From an uncultured Gallionellaceae bacterium (GTDB lineage: Bacteria; Pseudomonadota; Gammaproteobacteria; Burkholderiales; Gallionellaceae), in NCBI GenBank assembly GCA_903847155.1, contig CAINCU010000028.1:1-64000 (forward strand): a stretch of DNA of 64,000 nt. Direction: 5' to 3'. The first letter of the stretch is position 1, and each line of letters opens with the position of its first letter. The translations under genes and the position numbers were made by a program. The notes under the pieces are model-generated. The model was not told the DNA's origin and did not search any database. It saw nothing but the letters and a program-made list of their open reading frames with translations. Below are positions 6,085-15,167 of this stretch, one piece after another.

Positions 6085-8994
6085 TTATTTACTATTATGA
6101 ACCGCTGCTACGTCAGCAACCTTGCCTTTGGCATGACATACCAGGCAAGTCTCATTGTTGGTGAGGCTGGCTGCGCCACGAGGCGAGTAAATCACGCCAC
6201 CGTTTTGCGTCATGTGCGACTTGGCCAAGCTCGTATCGTGGCAAGCAAAGCATGCCGATGCGATTGGCGAATTCACCAGCGTAGCAGTATCTGCAGGAAC
6301 GATTTCACCACCAGCAGCGGCCACATGTTGAGCCACGGTGACTCCTGCTGCAGTCTTATACGAGGCAACAACCGCACCTGCAGGGGTAAAGGTGTAACCA
6401 TTACCGTAGTTCGTGCCAACGGTGATGTAAGGCGAGTTCTTGAAGCTAGCTGCAGCCGTACCTGTGGAAGTAGTGCTCCACAACAGGTTAGCTTGCACCC
6501 CAGTACCGCCAGTTGCAGCGAAGTTTACTGTATCCGGCAGGTGACACTGGTTACAGTTCTTCAACTGGCCAGGATACTGCAGAGTCGAGTAGTTGTCGGT
6601 TGCAGAAACACCGGCCCAGGTAAAGCCCACTGTGCGCTTGGCCACACCTGCTTCGCCACCGGCGTGGATACCGTGGATATAGGTGCTGGAGTCTGCGGAC
6701 CAACCGTTGCTGGTGCGATTACCGTTGTGGCAGATGTTGCATGCCGTCGGGTCGTTGCGGGCACCACCATGGAACTCCGGCGATGTACCAAGCTGGTCGT
6801 GGCAGGAGTTGCACAGCTTCGCATCAGTAATCACGCGACGTGCCGTGAAACCTGTGGCGACCGCTTTTGCCAGTACCGACTTGATAATCACGCCACCCGA
6901 TGCTGAAGTGTTGGGATTAACGGCCACGTTGGCTGCAACGTAGGCGTAGTCCGCCACACCCTTCTGGGTAAAGGTACCAATCATTGCCGCCGTAGCCATT
7001 TTTGCGCTTGCAGGGATTACAATCGGTGACGGATTGACACAGTTGCCAGTTATCGCACTCGAACCCGTATTTTGCAAGCAGGTTGCTGTAACAGGCTGTC
7101 CGACCAGATCACCGGTCAAGGTTGCTGTCCAAGTGCCAGCGCCATCGGATGTCAGAGTACCCGCATTCGGCGAGGTACCGGCTGCCACCAGAAGATTGGT
7201 CAGCGAAGCACTTTGGTAGGCGTTGAAATCGGCCGGTGCAGCGATACCATCCTGCGGCACGGAGTAAGCCATGTACAGGCTCGGACCGCTTGCAAATCCA
7301 GGAATCGGCTCGAAGTTAGGATCAACCACTTGCGCGCCAGTCTGTGCGTTTGTGACCAGAGCCGGTGTAGCCAGCGCTGTCACCAGAGTTCCGTCCTTGG
7401 TGATCTGGAACTTGATCACAGGCTGCCTACTGGCGTTCACTGATGCACTGACGATCTTGTAAGTGATGGTGGAAACCGTATGAGTCGTATGGTTCTTCCA
7501 TTCACCAGCTACAGGATTGTGCGGAGTGGCAGTATTCGTCTGGTGAACCAGAGCGATGGCTGCTGCAGAGTGGCAACTGCCGCTACCGCAACCGCTGTCG
7601 TCAGCCTGCAAACCACCCATGTGACCCGATTGAGTTGTGCCGACTGCAACTGCTGCTGCAACGTCTGCATCCCTATCAGCCAATGTTGCGCCAAGACCGG
7701 TGGCAAAGTCGATACCATCGTGACATGCACCGCAAGCCAGCCTGCTTGGCTTGTTCTTCCAGTTATCACCATCAGTCGTCGGGTGGGCTGCAGTGGCCGA
7801 ATTATCATGGCACTTGGTGCAGTTGGCCGGAGATTGCGGCAATTTCTTCTCGTTGAACAGGCCTTCGGATGCAGCATTGAAGAAGTAGCCCGTTTTAACC
7901 AGTTCCTCACCCATGTGCATCTTGTGGATCAGGTTGGGGTAGTTGCCGATTGCTCTGCCATTCATGATAGAAGTTGTCGGACGAGTGGTTCCGTTCAACA
8001 CATAACCGTTGCTACCGGCTACGCTGGTTGCTTCGCCTGAGTTAAAGGTATATTTGATCTGGTCGGTATGGCAAGTCACGCACAGTCTCGGGTTATTGCG
8101 ACCGATCGTGTCTCCTGGGGAGCTGGTAGTACTCCAGTGACCGATACCTTTGCCTGAGTGGCATTCGGTGCAGGAATCCTTAATGACGATGTCGCGCGTT
8201 ACAGTGGGTGTTCCACCGTTTGGCACGAAGTCATAACCCATATTAAAGTCCTTCACCAATGGAACTGAAGGAACGACAGTTACGCCGTCCGGGGTTGCGG
8301 AACCGGTACCAGGTTGCGAACCGTGGATAATAACTCCGAGGCGGTGTGTCAAAGTCGGATCGAAGGTAACATCACCCAAGTCGGCTTTTAGGGAAGGTGC
8401 CGTGTCGTACTGGCCGGTCAAGCCAGCAACAATGTTGGCAGACTGTGTGATATCACGGAAGAAAGTGTACTGATAAGAACCATCGCCGTTGTCAACCAGG
8501 GTACCTTGGTTGTCAGCGCTTGGGAATGTTGCTCCCCAGGTTACACCACCGTTAACTACGGCGCCTGCTGTTCCAGTTGCTTTTGGTGTAGTTATCAGAT
8601 AGTTGACCCATTTGCTCGGGCCAACGGCTGGTTGTACCAGCTTTGCCAGTGTAAAACTGAAGAGATAATTTGTGTGAGGAAGTCCGGCTGCAGCATTGGC
8701 TGCGGTCAGGGTTTGTCCGCCCAATCCAGCCACAGCATTGCCGTCTTGGTCAGTCACGGTGAACTTCACCACAGGCTTGCCTGTGCCGATCGTCACGGAG
8801 ACGCTGGCGGGATCAATCGTGGGCACGAGTGCCTTAAATTCAGCAGCCGACAAGTTAGCGACATTCGTCAAAACCTTGCCTGGAGCACCCGGGGCGCCTG
8901 CAGTACCGGCAGCGCCATCACTACCGCCGCCGCAGCCTGCAAGTGCAGAAATCATTAGGGCTAACAGCCCAAATCGAATCAATTTATTTCTCAT
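6085..8994 (-). CDS. Outer-surface decaheme c-type cytochrome lipoprotein, OmcA/MtrC family
   Basis: A 969-residue lipoprotein: lipobox LAGC with C21, then a short collagen-like Gly/Ala/Pro stretch. Heme sites fall in two pentaheme groups separated by beta-rich segments, as in MtrC/OmcA: C275, C305, C392, C421 and an unusual CX4CH at C469-H475, then C728, C752, C814, C915 and C950. That is nine CXXCH plus one CX4CH. It is much longer than Shewanella MtrC (about 670) or OmcA (about 735). The four-domain order (beta, heme, beta, heme) is inferred from heme spacing. It would sit outside the outer membrane on the MtrA-MtrB conduit encoded upstream and exchange electrons with minerals or iron. The ribosome-binding site is GAGGGAG. 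The start is clear. Confidence 0.92.
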   Translation of the reverse strand: MRNKLIRFGLLALMISALAGCGGGSDGAAGTAGAPGAPGKVLTNVANLSAAEFKALVPTIDPASVSVTIGTGKPVVKFTVTDQDGNAVAGLGGQTLTAANAAAGLPHTNYLFSFTLAKLVQPAVGPSKWVNYLITTPKATGTAGAVVNGGVTWGATFPSADNQGTLVDNGDGSYQYTFFRDITQSANIVAGLTGQYDTAPSLKADLGDVTFDPTLTHRLGVIIHGSQPGTGSATPDGVTVVPSVPLVKDFNMGYDFVPNGGTPTVTRDIVIKDSCTECHSGKGIGHWSTTSSPGDTIGRNNPRLCVTCHTDQIKYTFNSGEATSVAGSNGYVLNGTTRPTTSIMNGRAIGNYPNLIHKMHMGEELVKTGYFFNAASEGLFNEKKLPQSPANCTKCHDNSATAAHPTTDGDNWKNKPSRLACGACHDGIDFATGLGATLADRDADVAAAVAVGTTQSGHMGGLQADDSGCGSGSCHSAAAIALVHQTNTATPHNPVAGEWKNHTTHTVSTITYKIVSASVNASRQPVIKFQITKDGTLVTALATPALVTNAQTGAQVVDPNFEPIPGFASGPSLYMAYSVPQDGIAAPADFNAYQSASLTNLLVAAGTSPNAGTLTSDGAGTWTATLTGDLVGQPVTATCLQNTGSSAITGNCVNPSPIVIPASAKMATAAMIGTFTQKGVADYAYVAANVAVNPNTSASGGVIIKSVLAKAVATGFTARRVITDAKLCNSCHDQLGTSPEFHGGARNDPTACNICHNGNRTSNGWSADSSTYIHGIHAGGEAGVAKRTVGFTWAGVSATDNYSTLQYPGQLKNCNQCHLPDTVNFAATGGTGVQANLLWSTTSTGTAAASFKNSPYITVGTNYGNGYTFTPAGAVVASYKTAAGVTVAQHVAAAGGEIVPADTATLVNSPIASACFACHDTSLAKSHMTQNGGVIYSPRGAASLTNNETCLVCHAKGKVADVAAVHNSK

Positions 8995-9110
8995 TTTCTT
9001 TCTCCCTCGCTTTCAAAATAACAACAACGGTAACCTCGTGACATCCACTTGGCATCTAAAAAGTTGTTCCTGGTTCTTCACTAACTTCATCTCCTGATTA
9101 TTACCTGTAC

Positions 9111-11246
9111 TTAGAACTGATAAATGTAGCTTGCTCCCAAGAACACAGCTTTCTGGTTCGGCTGCATCGATACGGTCGTGTTGTCGGAATAGGTAAATGA
9201 ATCCCAAGTCCACTCATTAGTCTTTGCGTTCTGGTAAACCATGTCGGCACGAATGTAAGCGTTAGTCTGCAATGCATATTTGCCATAAAGTTTGAGGCTG
9301 ATCACACGATTAGTCACATCGGGCAACCCTCCACCGACTATCGGAGTTCCTGAAGCCATGCTTTGCTGATAGCTATTGTTGTCATTCACATACAACAAAT
9401 TGCCGCCCAGCTCGAGCTTGCTGCTTGGATTACCGACTACACCAACCCCAAAATTGGTATTGGTGTTTTTCAGTTCGGCCAAGTAACCGGTGCTGTAGTC
9501 TACGTGCTGGGTCTGAGTGCTCTGGCTCACATAGCCCGTCATCTTCCAGAAATCTGTCACTTTCAGCTCTGCATCTACACCATAGGAATTCATCCCGGTA
9601 TCACGTAAGCCTTTAGCAGTCGGCCCGGTATAAGTATCCTTGCCATTTTCCAGCAGGAACTGCAGCGATAACTTGTTGGTCGGCGTCCAATCCCCGGATA
9701 GCTTTACCTTGTCACGCTTGCGATCCATCATCGTCATCGGGTAGGTGCCGACAGGGTTAGCAGGGCCGATGTTCAGCCAGCTTCCGCCATCGCGTTTGCT
9801 TTGCACGTAACTGACAACCGCATTGATCGTTTCAGTCATGGAACGCTTCAACTCGGCGCGATAACCGACCTCATGCGTATCTTCACGCAGTCCGGTTAAT
9901 GGATTTAGCGCGGCATTCAACACCGCTGCCGTACTTACCGGAGCATCACGATGCTCCGACTCATAATCGACCCCCAAGGTTGCCCGCAGGTTTTGCGGCA
10001 ATGCATAACCCGCCTCCAGTTTGCCGTTGAGCTTCTTTGACGAATGCGTATCGTTCGTATATGCACCGCTATATGCAGCAAGCGGTGTTTTATCGTCTTT
10101 GCTTGCGTAATGCACATTTCCCAACAGGGAGAGCTTCTCTATGGGTCGAGCTGTCAAACCAAACTGGGCAACGTTGCTATCCACCACACCGGCCAAATTA
10201 TTGACTCCGCTCGGCATCCCTGTCAGCCCCATACTGCTGAAAGTCTCATTTTGCGTGGCGTGGGTATAAGCGTATTTGAAAGTTGAGTGTGTCGTCGGTG
10301 TGAAGGCGTAGTGGCCGGAGACATAAACCTGATTCGCCTGATTGTCCGGTGGCAGTGCCACGGGTTGCTGCAGCAAGCCGGCCAAGATACTGCCGGGGGC
10401 AGCGGTGGTAGCCAGAGTCGAGCCGTCAGGGTTGTATAAGTTCCAACTTGCCAGCGTTGAATTCAACGAACCATTAGCGTTGCTGTAGAACGAACCATAA
10501 TATCCCCCGCTCAGCAGGAGTTTATCGCCCGAAAAATTCAGTCTGGCTTCGATTTGTTTGGTTGTGGAGTCAATGGGTTCCGGCAACATCAGCATTGCCG
10601 CAGACAGGCTGGAGCAGGTGATTGAAGACATGCCTGCTGGCGTACAGGCGATGCCTGTGCCAGACAAACGCGCTCCCTTTTTGTCTTCATTTTTGGCAGT
10701 TACTTCGAGCATTAGATTGGAAGTCAACCATTTCTCGCCACTAAGACTGATCCCCGAGCGCTTGATTTCCAGATTCAAATCCGTCCCAGCTCCCGGCGCA
10801 GCCAAACTCGATACTGTAAGTGTGCTTGTTCCCACACCTTGCACGCCGGTATTGATGGTGCGCGGATCGTGGCGAACCAATTCGCTGTACCCTATAGAAT
10901 ATTTCCAATCGCCCTGTTTATTCTGCGAGAAACTCAAATCGCGGTTATCCAAACCAAGATTGTTGCCTTGGCTAGTTGTCCACAACCCTGTCGCATCGTT
11001 GCGCTTGACGATATTATAGTCCAGCAGCAGGTTGCTATTATTATCACGCAAGCCACTGTATTGATTAAATATCGTTCTATCTTTGCTGTCGCCAGAGGCG
11101 GCACTTAGCCCGACGCTGACTGTACTGTGCGGGTTTACTAATTGCGCGACATCATCCTCTTCGGCGTGCGCCAAACCAAAGGCCGCGAGCACAGACAAGG
11201 CCAGAATTGTTCGACTGAATCCAAATTGCTTTCTTGGGTTTTTCAT
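9111..11246 (-). CDS. mtoB: Outer-membrane beta-barrel porin of the MtrB/PioB/MtoB family
   Basis: A 711-residue protein with a signal peptide (about 1-28, ending GLAHA), alternating hydrophobic beta-strand patterns throughout, and a terminal aromatic residue (ASYIYQF) as expected for an outer-membrane barrel. MtrB-type barrels hold the decaheme MtrA/MtoA so that electrons can cross the outer membrane. The N-terminal CXXC seen in Shewanella MtrB is absent, as in MtoB/PioB-type members; the only cysteines I see are near residues 200-215. It lies 24 bases after the decaheme mtoA and 116 bases before the surface decaheme gene. Confidence 0.9.
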   Translation of the reverse strand: MKNPRKQFGFSRTILALSVLAAFGLAHAEEDDVAQLVNPHSTVSVGLSAASGDSKDRTIFNQYSGLRDNNSNLLLDYNIVKRNDATGLWTTSQGNNLGLDNRDLSFSQNKQGDWKYSIGYSELVRHDPRTINTGVQGVGTSTLTVSSLAAPGAGTDLNLEIKRSGISLSGEKWLTSNLMLEVTAKNEDKKGARLSGTGIACTPAGMSSITCSSLSAAMLMLPEPIDSTTKQIEARLNFSGDKLLLSGGYYGSFYSNANGSLNSTLASWNLYNPDGSTLATTAAPGSILAGLLQQPVALPPDNQANQVYVSGHYAFTPTTHSTFKYAYTHATQNETFSSMGLTGMPSGVNNLAGVVDSNVAQFGLTARPIEKLSLLGNVHYASKDDKTPLAAYSGAYTNDTHSSKKLNGKLEAGYALPQNLRATLGVDYESEHRDAPVSTAAVLNAALNPLTGLREDTHEVGYRAELKRSMTETINAVVSYVQSKRDGGSWLNIGPANPVGTYPMTMMDRKRDKVKLSGDWTPTNKLSLQFLLENGKDTYTGPTAKGLRDTGMNSYGVDAELKVTDFWKMTGYVSQSTQTQHVDYSTGYLAELKNTNTNFGVGVVGNPSSKLELGGNLLYVNDNNSYQQSMASGTPIVGGGLPDVTNRVISLKLYGKYALQTNAYIRADMVYQNAKTNEWTWDSFTYSDNTTVSMQPNQKAVFLGASYIYQF

Positions 11247-11270
11247 GATCTTTTCCCGGTTATCATCGTT

Positions 11271-12299
11271 TTAACGGAACAGGTTCTGCGGAGCTGGATT
11301 CACCAAGCTCGGATTGTTGCTGCCGTGTATCTGGGTGTGACAGTTCACGCAACCTCTGCCCTGAGTGATGGCTGAACCATTCCACCATCCCAGACTGTTG
11401 GGGGAACCAGCCGTCTGACTGCTCAACGAAGGCTGCACTGTTGTATGCGGCGTATGGCACGATTGGCACAGGAAAGGCGGACGCATCTTCAGCAAGCTTT
11501 CGGCGCTGGTTCCATGCGGGTTATGGCATGTCGTGCAATCTTCACCGACAGGCTCGTGTGCATACACAAACGGGCCGCGTTTCTCCATATGGCAGGTGTA
11601 GCAGACGTCATTTATGCTATCGCGCTTCATGAGTTTAGGACCGATAGAGCCATGCGGATTGTGGCAATCGGAGCATGTCATTTTGCCCTCTGGAATCGGG
11701 TGATGCGAAAGCCGGTTGATTTGTGCGCGCTGATCCTTGTGGCAGGTAAAGCAGACTTCCGTCTGGGTAGCCCTGTCACGCACTTTGTCGCGTGGGGAGT
11801 GAATGTTATGGCACTGAGTGCATGTTATATCCTGGCTCTGGTGGACACTTCCCTCCCAGTGCGAACGGTTTGCATCCTTCTTGTGGCATGCGAGGCACTT
11901 ACCACTCTGCTCTTCTGCGCTATTCGGTGCGAAGTCGCCTGATGTTCCTCTTCTGACCCCGAAACGAACATCGGGAGCTGCACGACCCTTTTGAGCTGGA
12001 TCACCATGCAAGTGCTTATCGCTCTCGCCGTGGCAGGATTGGCAGTTAGGAGTGCGCGGATCCGCCCTGTTGCCATGTTTGGTCTGATAGAGCGCCAGAA
12101 TCGGCTTTGTCTCGCTTTCATCATGGCATCGCGTACAGATGGCATCCTTTTTCATAGACAAGGCTATGGCATCCGCAGTAGCCGTTGCACTGGCAGCCTG
12201 ATTCTGTTGAACAGGTGCATCTTCAGCCAATGCGGCCGGTACCCAAGCCAGGCATCCGATAAGTACACCCAATATCCAATTCTTTTGTAGGAAATTCAT
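11271..12299 (-). CDS. mtoA: Periplasmic decaheme c-type cytochrome MtoA/MtrA/PioA
   Basis: A 342-residue protein with a signal peptide (about 1-25, ending PAALA) and ten CXXCH sites from C55 to the C-terminus, including two CxxCHNPHG repeats typical of the MtrA/DmsE family. It would form the heme wire inside the MtoB barrel. Sideroxydans MtoA is the characterised Fe(II)-oxidising relative; Shewanella MtrA works in the reducing direction. It is followed 24 bases later by the barrel gene. Length fits MtrA (about 330). Confidence 0.95.
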   Translation of the reverse strand: MNFLQKNWILGVLIGCLAWVPAALAEDAPVQQNQAASATATADAIALSMKKDAICTRCHDESETKPILALYQTKHGNRADPRTPNCQSCHGESDKHLHGDPAQKGRAAPDVRFGVRRGTSGDFAPNSAEEQSGKCLACHKKDANRSHWEGSVHQSQDITCTQCHNIHSPRDKVRDRATQTEVCFTCHKDQRAQINRLSHHPIPEGKMTCSDCHNPHGSIGPKLMKRDSINDVCYTCHMEKRGPFVYAHEPVGEDCTTCHNPHGTSAESLLKMRPPFLCQSCHTPHTTVQPSLSSQTAGSPNSLGWWNGSAITQGRGCVNCHTQIHGSNNPSLVNPAPQNLFR

Positions 12300-12328
12300 T
12301 TTTTTTCGCCCAAATATTATAGTTGTAC

Positions 12329-12457
12329 TTAGTTGGATAAGCCCTGAACGCTTTTCATCGCTACCGTATCTTCAGTAATCACAGGTGCCGAAAATGAAGG
12401 AACAATAACGCCGGAAATCACACCGGTTAGAATATTGGCACTTGCTTTTCGGCACAT
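12329..12457 (-). CDS. Possible small secreted peptide (42 residues)
   Basis: A short ATG-initiated frame between the monoheme and decaheme genes. The peptide starts MCRKASANILTGVISGVIVP, then SFSA, and ends in a short polar tail, which resembles a signal peptide with an AxA-like cleavage point. The ribosome-binding site is weak (CAGGG 8 bases upstream). A 9-base inverted repeat (TGCCGAAAA at 12386-12394 and TTTTCGGCA at 12446-12454) overlaps it, so this stretch may instead be a structured spacer. Comparison with related clusters would decide. Confidence 0.3.
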   Translation of the reverse strand: MCRKASANILTGVISGVIVPSFSAPVITEDTVAMKSVQGLSN

Positions 12458-12505
12458 TTGTTTTTCCCTGTTTTATGGAAATAATGGTAATTTTCTCGCC
12501 AAGAC

Positions 12506-12859
12506 TTAGTTCGACAAGATCCAGTCCACTAGATTTTTGATGGCTTCAGGTGAGGCTTTGCCTTGCATATTCTTGTGCTCTTCCTCATGACCATCGGGGA
12601 ACTTGGCTTTTTCGCCTGAAGTAAGGTGGTGAATCAAATGCGCCTCGGCATCGGCTTTACCGCGATATTTCGCGGCTACTTCTGTATAAGCCGGGCCGTC
12701 TTTGGGCTTGGAAATACCGTGGCATTTAAAGCAGCTGTTTTCACGAGCCATCATTTTTGCTGCTTCCACATCGACTGCGGCGGACGCATTGATGGAAAAG
12801 ACCAATAGAATTGCGGCGGAAACGCCGAGTAGTATTGGGGTTTGAACTTGGTGTTTCAT
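12506..12859 (-). CDS. mtoD: Monoheme class I cytochrome c, MtoD-like
   Basis: A 117-residue periplasmic cytochrome: signal peptide (about 1-27, ending SINASA), one heme site CFKCH near residue 43, and a likely axial Met in HKNMQGKASPEA near residue 98. MtoD in Sideroxydans is a small monoheme cytochrome encoded next to mtoA and is thought to shuttle electrons across the periplasm. Here it is the first gene of the cluster, just downstream of the candidate promoter, with AGGAG at 12866-12870. The H-G-I-x-K-P-K-D-G-P-A-Y stretch resembles cytochrome c-552-like proteins. Confidence 0.88.
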   Translation of the reverse strand: MKHQVQTPILLGVSAAILLVFSINASAAVDVEAAKMMARENSCFKCHGISKPKDGPAYTEVAAKYRGKADAEAHLIHHLTSGEKAKFPDGHEEEHKNMQGKASPEAIKNLVDWILSN

Positions 12860-12880
12860 TTGAATCTCCTAAAAATTATG

Positions 12881-12909
12881 TGATAACTGTTTACAAAAAC
12901 TGCGGTCAA
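12881..12909 (-). promoter_or_regulatory. Candidate sigma-70 promoter for the electron-transfer cluster
   Basis: On the minus strand TTGACC (12904-12909) is separated by 17 bases from TTATCA (12881-12886), upstream of mtoD. The -35 match is good and the -10 is moderate. The prediction comes from position and spacing only. Confidence 0.45.
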
Positions 12910-13009
12910 TCAATACACCTCTCTTGCGAGTCGCATTGTTAGCAATCCTGAAAGGAGTCACTACGGGCCATAATCTAAAATCAAATAGGACCAGAGTTCC
13001 TTTATTGTC

Positions 13010-13021
13010 AGACCAAGGTCT
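13010..13021. promoter_or_regulatory. Palindromic candidate operator AGACC-AA-GGTCT
   Basis: A two-arm palindrome in the 237-base divergent gap between mtoD and the sensor kinase gene. It is placed where a response regulator such as the neighbouring NarL-like protein could act on either side. No consensus for this regulator is known to me. Confidence 0.35.
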
Positions 13022-13096
13022 TATTCTGGCTTATCCATCGCGTGTTACCATTACTCAATCGGCAATTATTTGCCACCACTTTTCTGAGGATTTTCA

Positions 13097-14512
13097 ATGC
13101 TGACAGCCCTGAAACAAATTTTCAGCGGTATGAGTTTTTCGCGCCAGTTCATGCTGGCCATCATTTTAATTCTCGCAGTCAGCATGTTCGTCATCGGCAA
13201 CTGGATTGGAAATCAGATAGAAGCCAACTCGGTAAACCGCGCTGCGGCCATTTCGTCTGTTTATCTGGAAAGCATCTCTGCGGCGCACCTGCAAGACTGG
13301 ACCATCGGCGGAATAGTGGATAGCAAGACGCATGAGGAGCTGGACAGCGTTTTCGTCACCGGGCCACTGCACCGCGAGGTACTCCGTTTCAAGCTTTGGG
13401 ATACCGGCGGGCGTATCGATTATTGTAACGACCATACGCAAATCGGCCATCAATATCAGATCAAGGGCCTGCTAGCTGCGGCTTTCGCCGGTTCGGTGCA
13501 GGCGCGCATCAGCAATCTCGATGATTCCGACAACCAGGCGGAACAAATACACTGGCAGCAGCTGCTTGAGGTCTATGTGCCGCTGCGTTCCGCCGAAAAT
13601 AACAAAGTGGTTGCGGTCGCCGAATTTTTTCTGTCGGTGGATAACCTGAAGCATGACATTCTTGCCGCCCAAAAACGCAGTTGGGCACTGGTCGCGCTTT
13701 CAACACTCGCCACTTACCTACTATTGTATAGTCTGGTACGCCGAGCCAACACCACTATCGTAGATCAGCAACGAGATCTGAAAAACCAACTCAAGCAGCT
13801 TCGCGCCGCACTCGACGAAAATGACCGCATGCGCGAGCGGCTGCGCGAGGCGGGTGTAAGCACGACCACGCTCAACGAAGAGTTTTTGATCCGTATCGCC
13901 GCCGATCTGCACGACGGGCCAGCGCAAATGATTGCCTTCGCCCTGATGCGCTTCGACGAGTTTGCCGCGGGCTGTCATGCCTGTGCGGCCACGTCGAATG
14001 GTACTTCCAAGGATCTCAGTAGCATCCAGGGTGCACTGCACGCTTCGCTACGCGATGTGCGCAAAATTTCTTCCGGACTGGCGATTCCGGGCATAGTCAA
14101 ACTATCCCTTGCCGATACTGCACGGCGCGCGGTGCGCGATTTCGAGCGTATGTCCGGGCTGGCGGTTCAGACAGAAATCAATGATGTACAAGACAATTCC
14201 CCGCTTTCGGTCAGGATTACGGTATATCGGCTGCTGCAGGAATCGCTAACCAACTGTTGGCGACACGCGCCCAAGGGCGCACCTCAGGTGGAAGTGCAAC
14301 AATTCGACGACGAAGTGCTGGTAACAATCACCGACCATGGCGCCGGTTTCGATCCTCAGGCGGCTGCCGTGGGTGGACGGCTGGGGCTTGCCTTTATGCG
14401 CGAACGTGTGCGCCTGCTCGGCGGTATCTTTGAGATTGATTCTGCTCCCGGTCGCGGCACCGTTATCCGCGCCCGCCTTCCCTTGTCCACAAATGAGATG
14501 ATCCATGCCTAA
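13097..14512 (+). CDS. NarX/NreB-type sensor histidine kinase (HisKA_3)
   Basis: A 471-residue membrane kinase. TM1 is at about 20-37 and TM2 at about 195-213, with a roughly 155-residue periplasmic sensor between; a HAMP-like/coiled region follows. The HisKA_3 H-box is DLHDGPAQ with H272, and the HATPase domain ends with the ITDHGAGFD and RLGLAFMRERV motifs. An unusual CHAC motif (C293-C296) sits just after the H-box. The stimulus is not evident. It overlaps the response regulator gene by 8 bases and is divergent from the mto cluster, so it is the best candidate controller of it. Confidence 0.88.
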   Translation: MLTALKQIFSGMSFSRQFMLAIILILAVSMFVIGNWIGNQIEANSVNRAAAISSVYLESISAAHLQDWTIGGIVDSKTHEELDSVFVTGPLHREVLRFKLWDTGGRIDYCNDHTQIGHQYQIKGLLAAAFAGSVQARISNLDDSDNQAEQIHWQQLLEVYVPLRSAENNKVVAVAEFFLSVDNLKHDILAAQKRSWALVALSTLATYLLLYSLVRRANTTIVDQQRDLKNQLKQLRAALDENDRMRERLREAGVSTTTLNEEFLIRIAADLHDGPAQMIAFALMRFDEFAAGCHACAATSNGTSKDLSSIQGALHASLRDVRKISSGLAIPGIVKLSLADTARRAVRDFERMSGLAVQTEINDVQDNSPLSVRITVYRLLQESLTNCWRHAPKGAPQVEVQQFDDEVLVTITDHGAGFDPQAAAVGGRLGLAFMRERVRLLGGIFEIDSAPGRGTVIRARLPLSTNEMIHA

Positions 14513-15167
14513 TCCGATTCGTATTTTGCTCGCCGACGACCATCCCCTTTTCCGCGAGGGAGTCGCGCATTCGCTTAGCGTCGATCCAGAGTTTGATGTC
14601 GTTGCTCAAGCCAACAGTGGCGAGGAAGCAGTGGAAATGGCGCTACGGCTGCATCCCGACATCGTGTTACTGGATGTGTCGATGGTCGGCATGGGCGGTA
14701 TAGCGGCAGCGGCAAAGATCGCGACCAGCACTCCAACAATGCGCATCATGATGCTCACCGTCTCGGAAAACCGTGAAAATCTGATGGCAGCCCTCAAGGC
14801 CGGCGCGCATGGCTATATATTAAAGGGGGTATCCGCCAGCGAGTTGCGCGCCATCACGCGCCGCGTGGCTGGCGGCGAAGCCTATGTCACCCCGGCCCTT
14901 GCCGCTGATATGCTGACCGAATTCTCGCAACCCACCCCTGTCGATTCTTTTTCCGAACTGACGGCGCGCGAAAATAAGATCCTCAAACTTCTCAGCCAAG
15001 GGCTTACCAACCGGGAAATCGGCGAACAAATGTATATTTCCGAGAAAACGGTCAAGCATTACATGACAAGTATTTTGCAAAAACTGCATGTGCGCTCACG
15101 CACCGAGGCTGCGTTGATCGCCATGCAACACGGCATTATGGGCAATCAATTTGCGGACAAAAAATAA
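14505..15167 (+). CDS. NarL/FixJ-family response regulator
   Basis: A 220-residue regulator: receiver domain (about 5-125) with acidic pair D11/D12, phosphoacceptor D57 (DIVLLDVSM) and the conserved K in ILKG near 107; LuxR-type helix-turn-helix at about 150-210 (LTARENKILKLLSQGLTNRE, then SEKTVKHYM). It partners the HisKA_3 kinase encoded just upstream with an 8-base overlap. Targets are unknown; the divergent mto cluster is the obvious candidate. Confidence 0.92.
   Translation: MPNPIRILLADDHPLFREGVAHSLSVDPEFDVVAQANSGEEAVEMALRLHPDIVLLDVSMVGMGGIAAAAKIATSTPTMRIMMLTVSENRENLMAALKAGAHGYILKGVSASELRAITRRVAGGEAYVTPALAADMLTEFSQPTPVDSFSELTARENKILKLLSQGLTNREIGEQMYISEKTVKHYMTSILQKLHVRSRTEAALIAMQHGIMGNQFADKK

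Noticed and set aside
7016-7081. Extra heme site from two cysteines (TATCLQ... and ITGNC) in the surface decaheme protein
   Set aside because: No histidine follows either cysteine and they lie in a beta-rich domain; more likely a disulfide.
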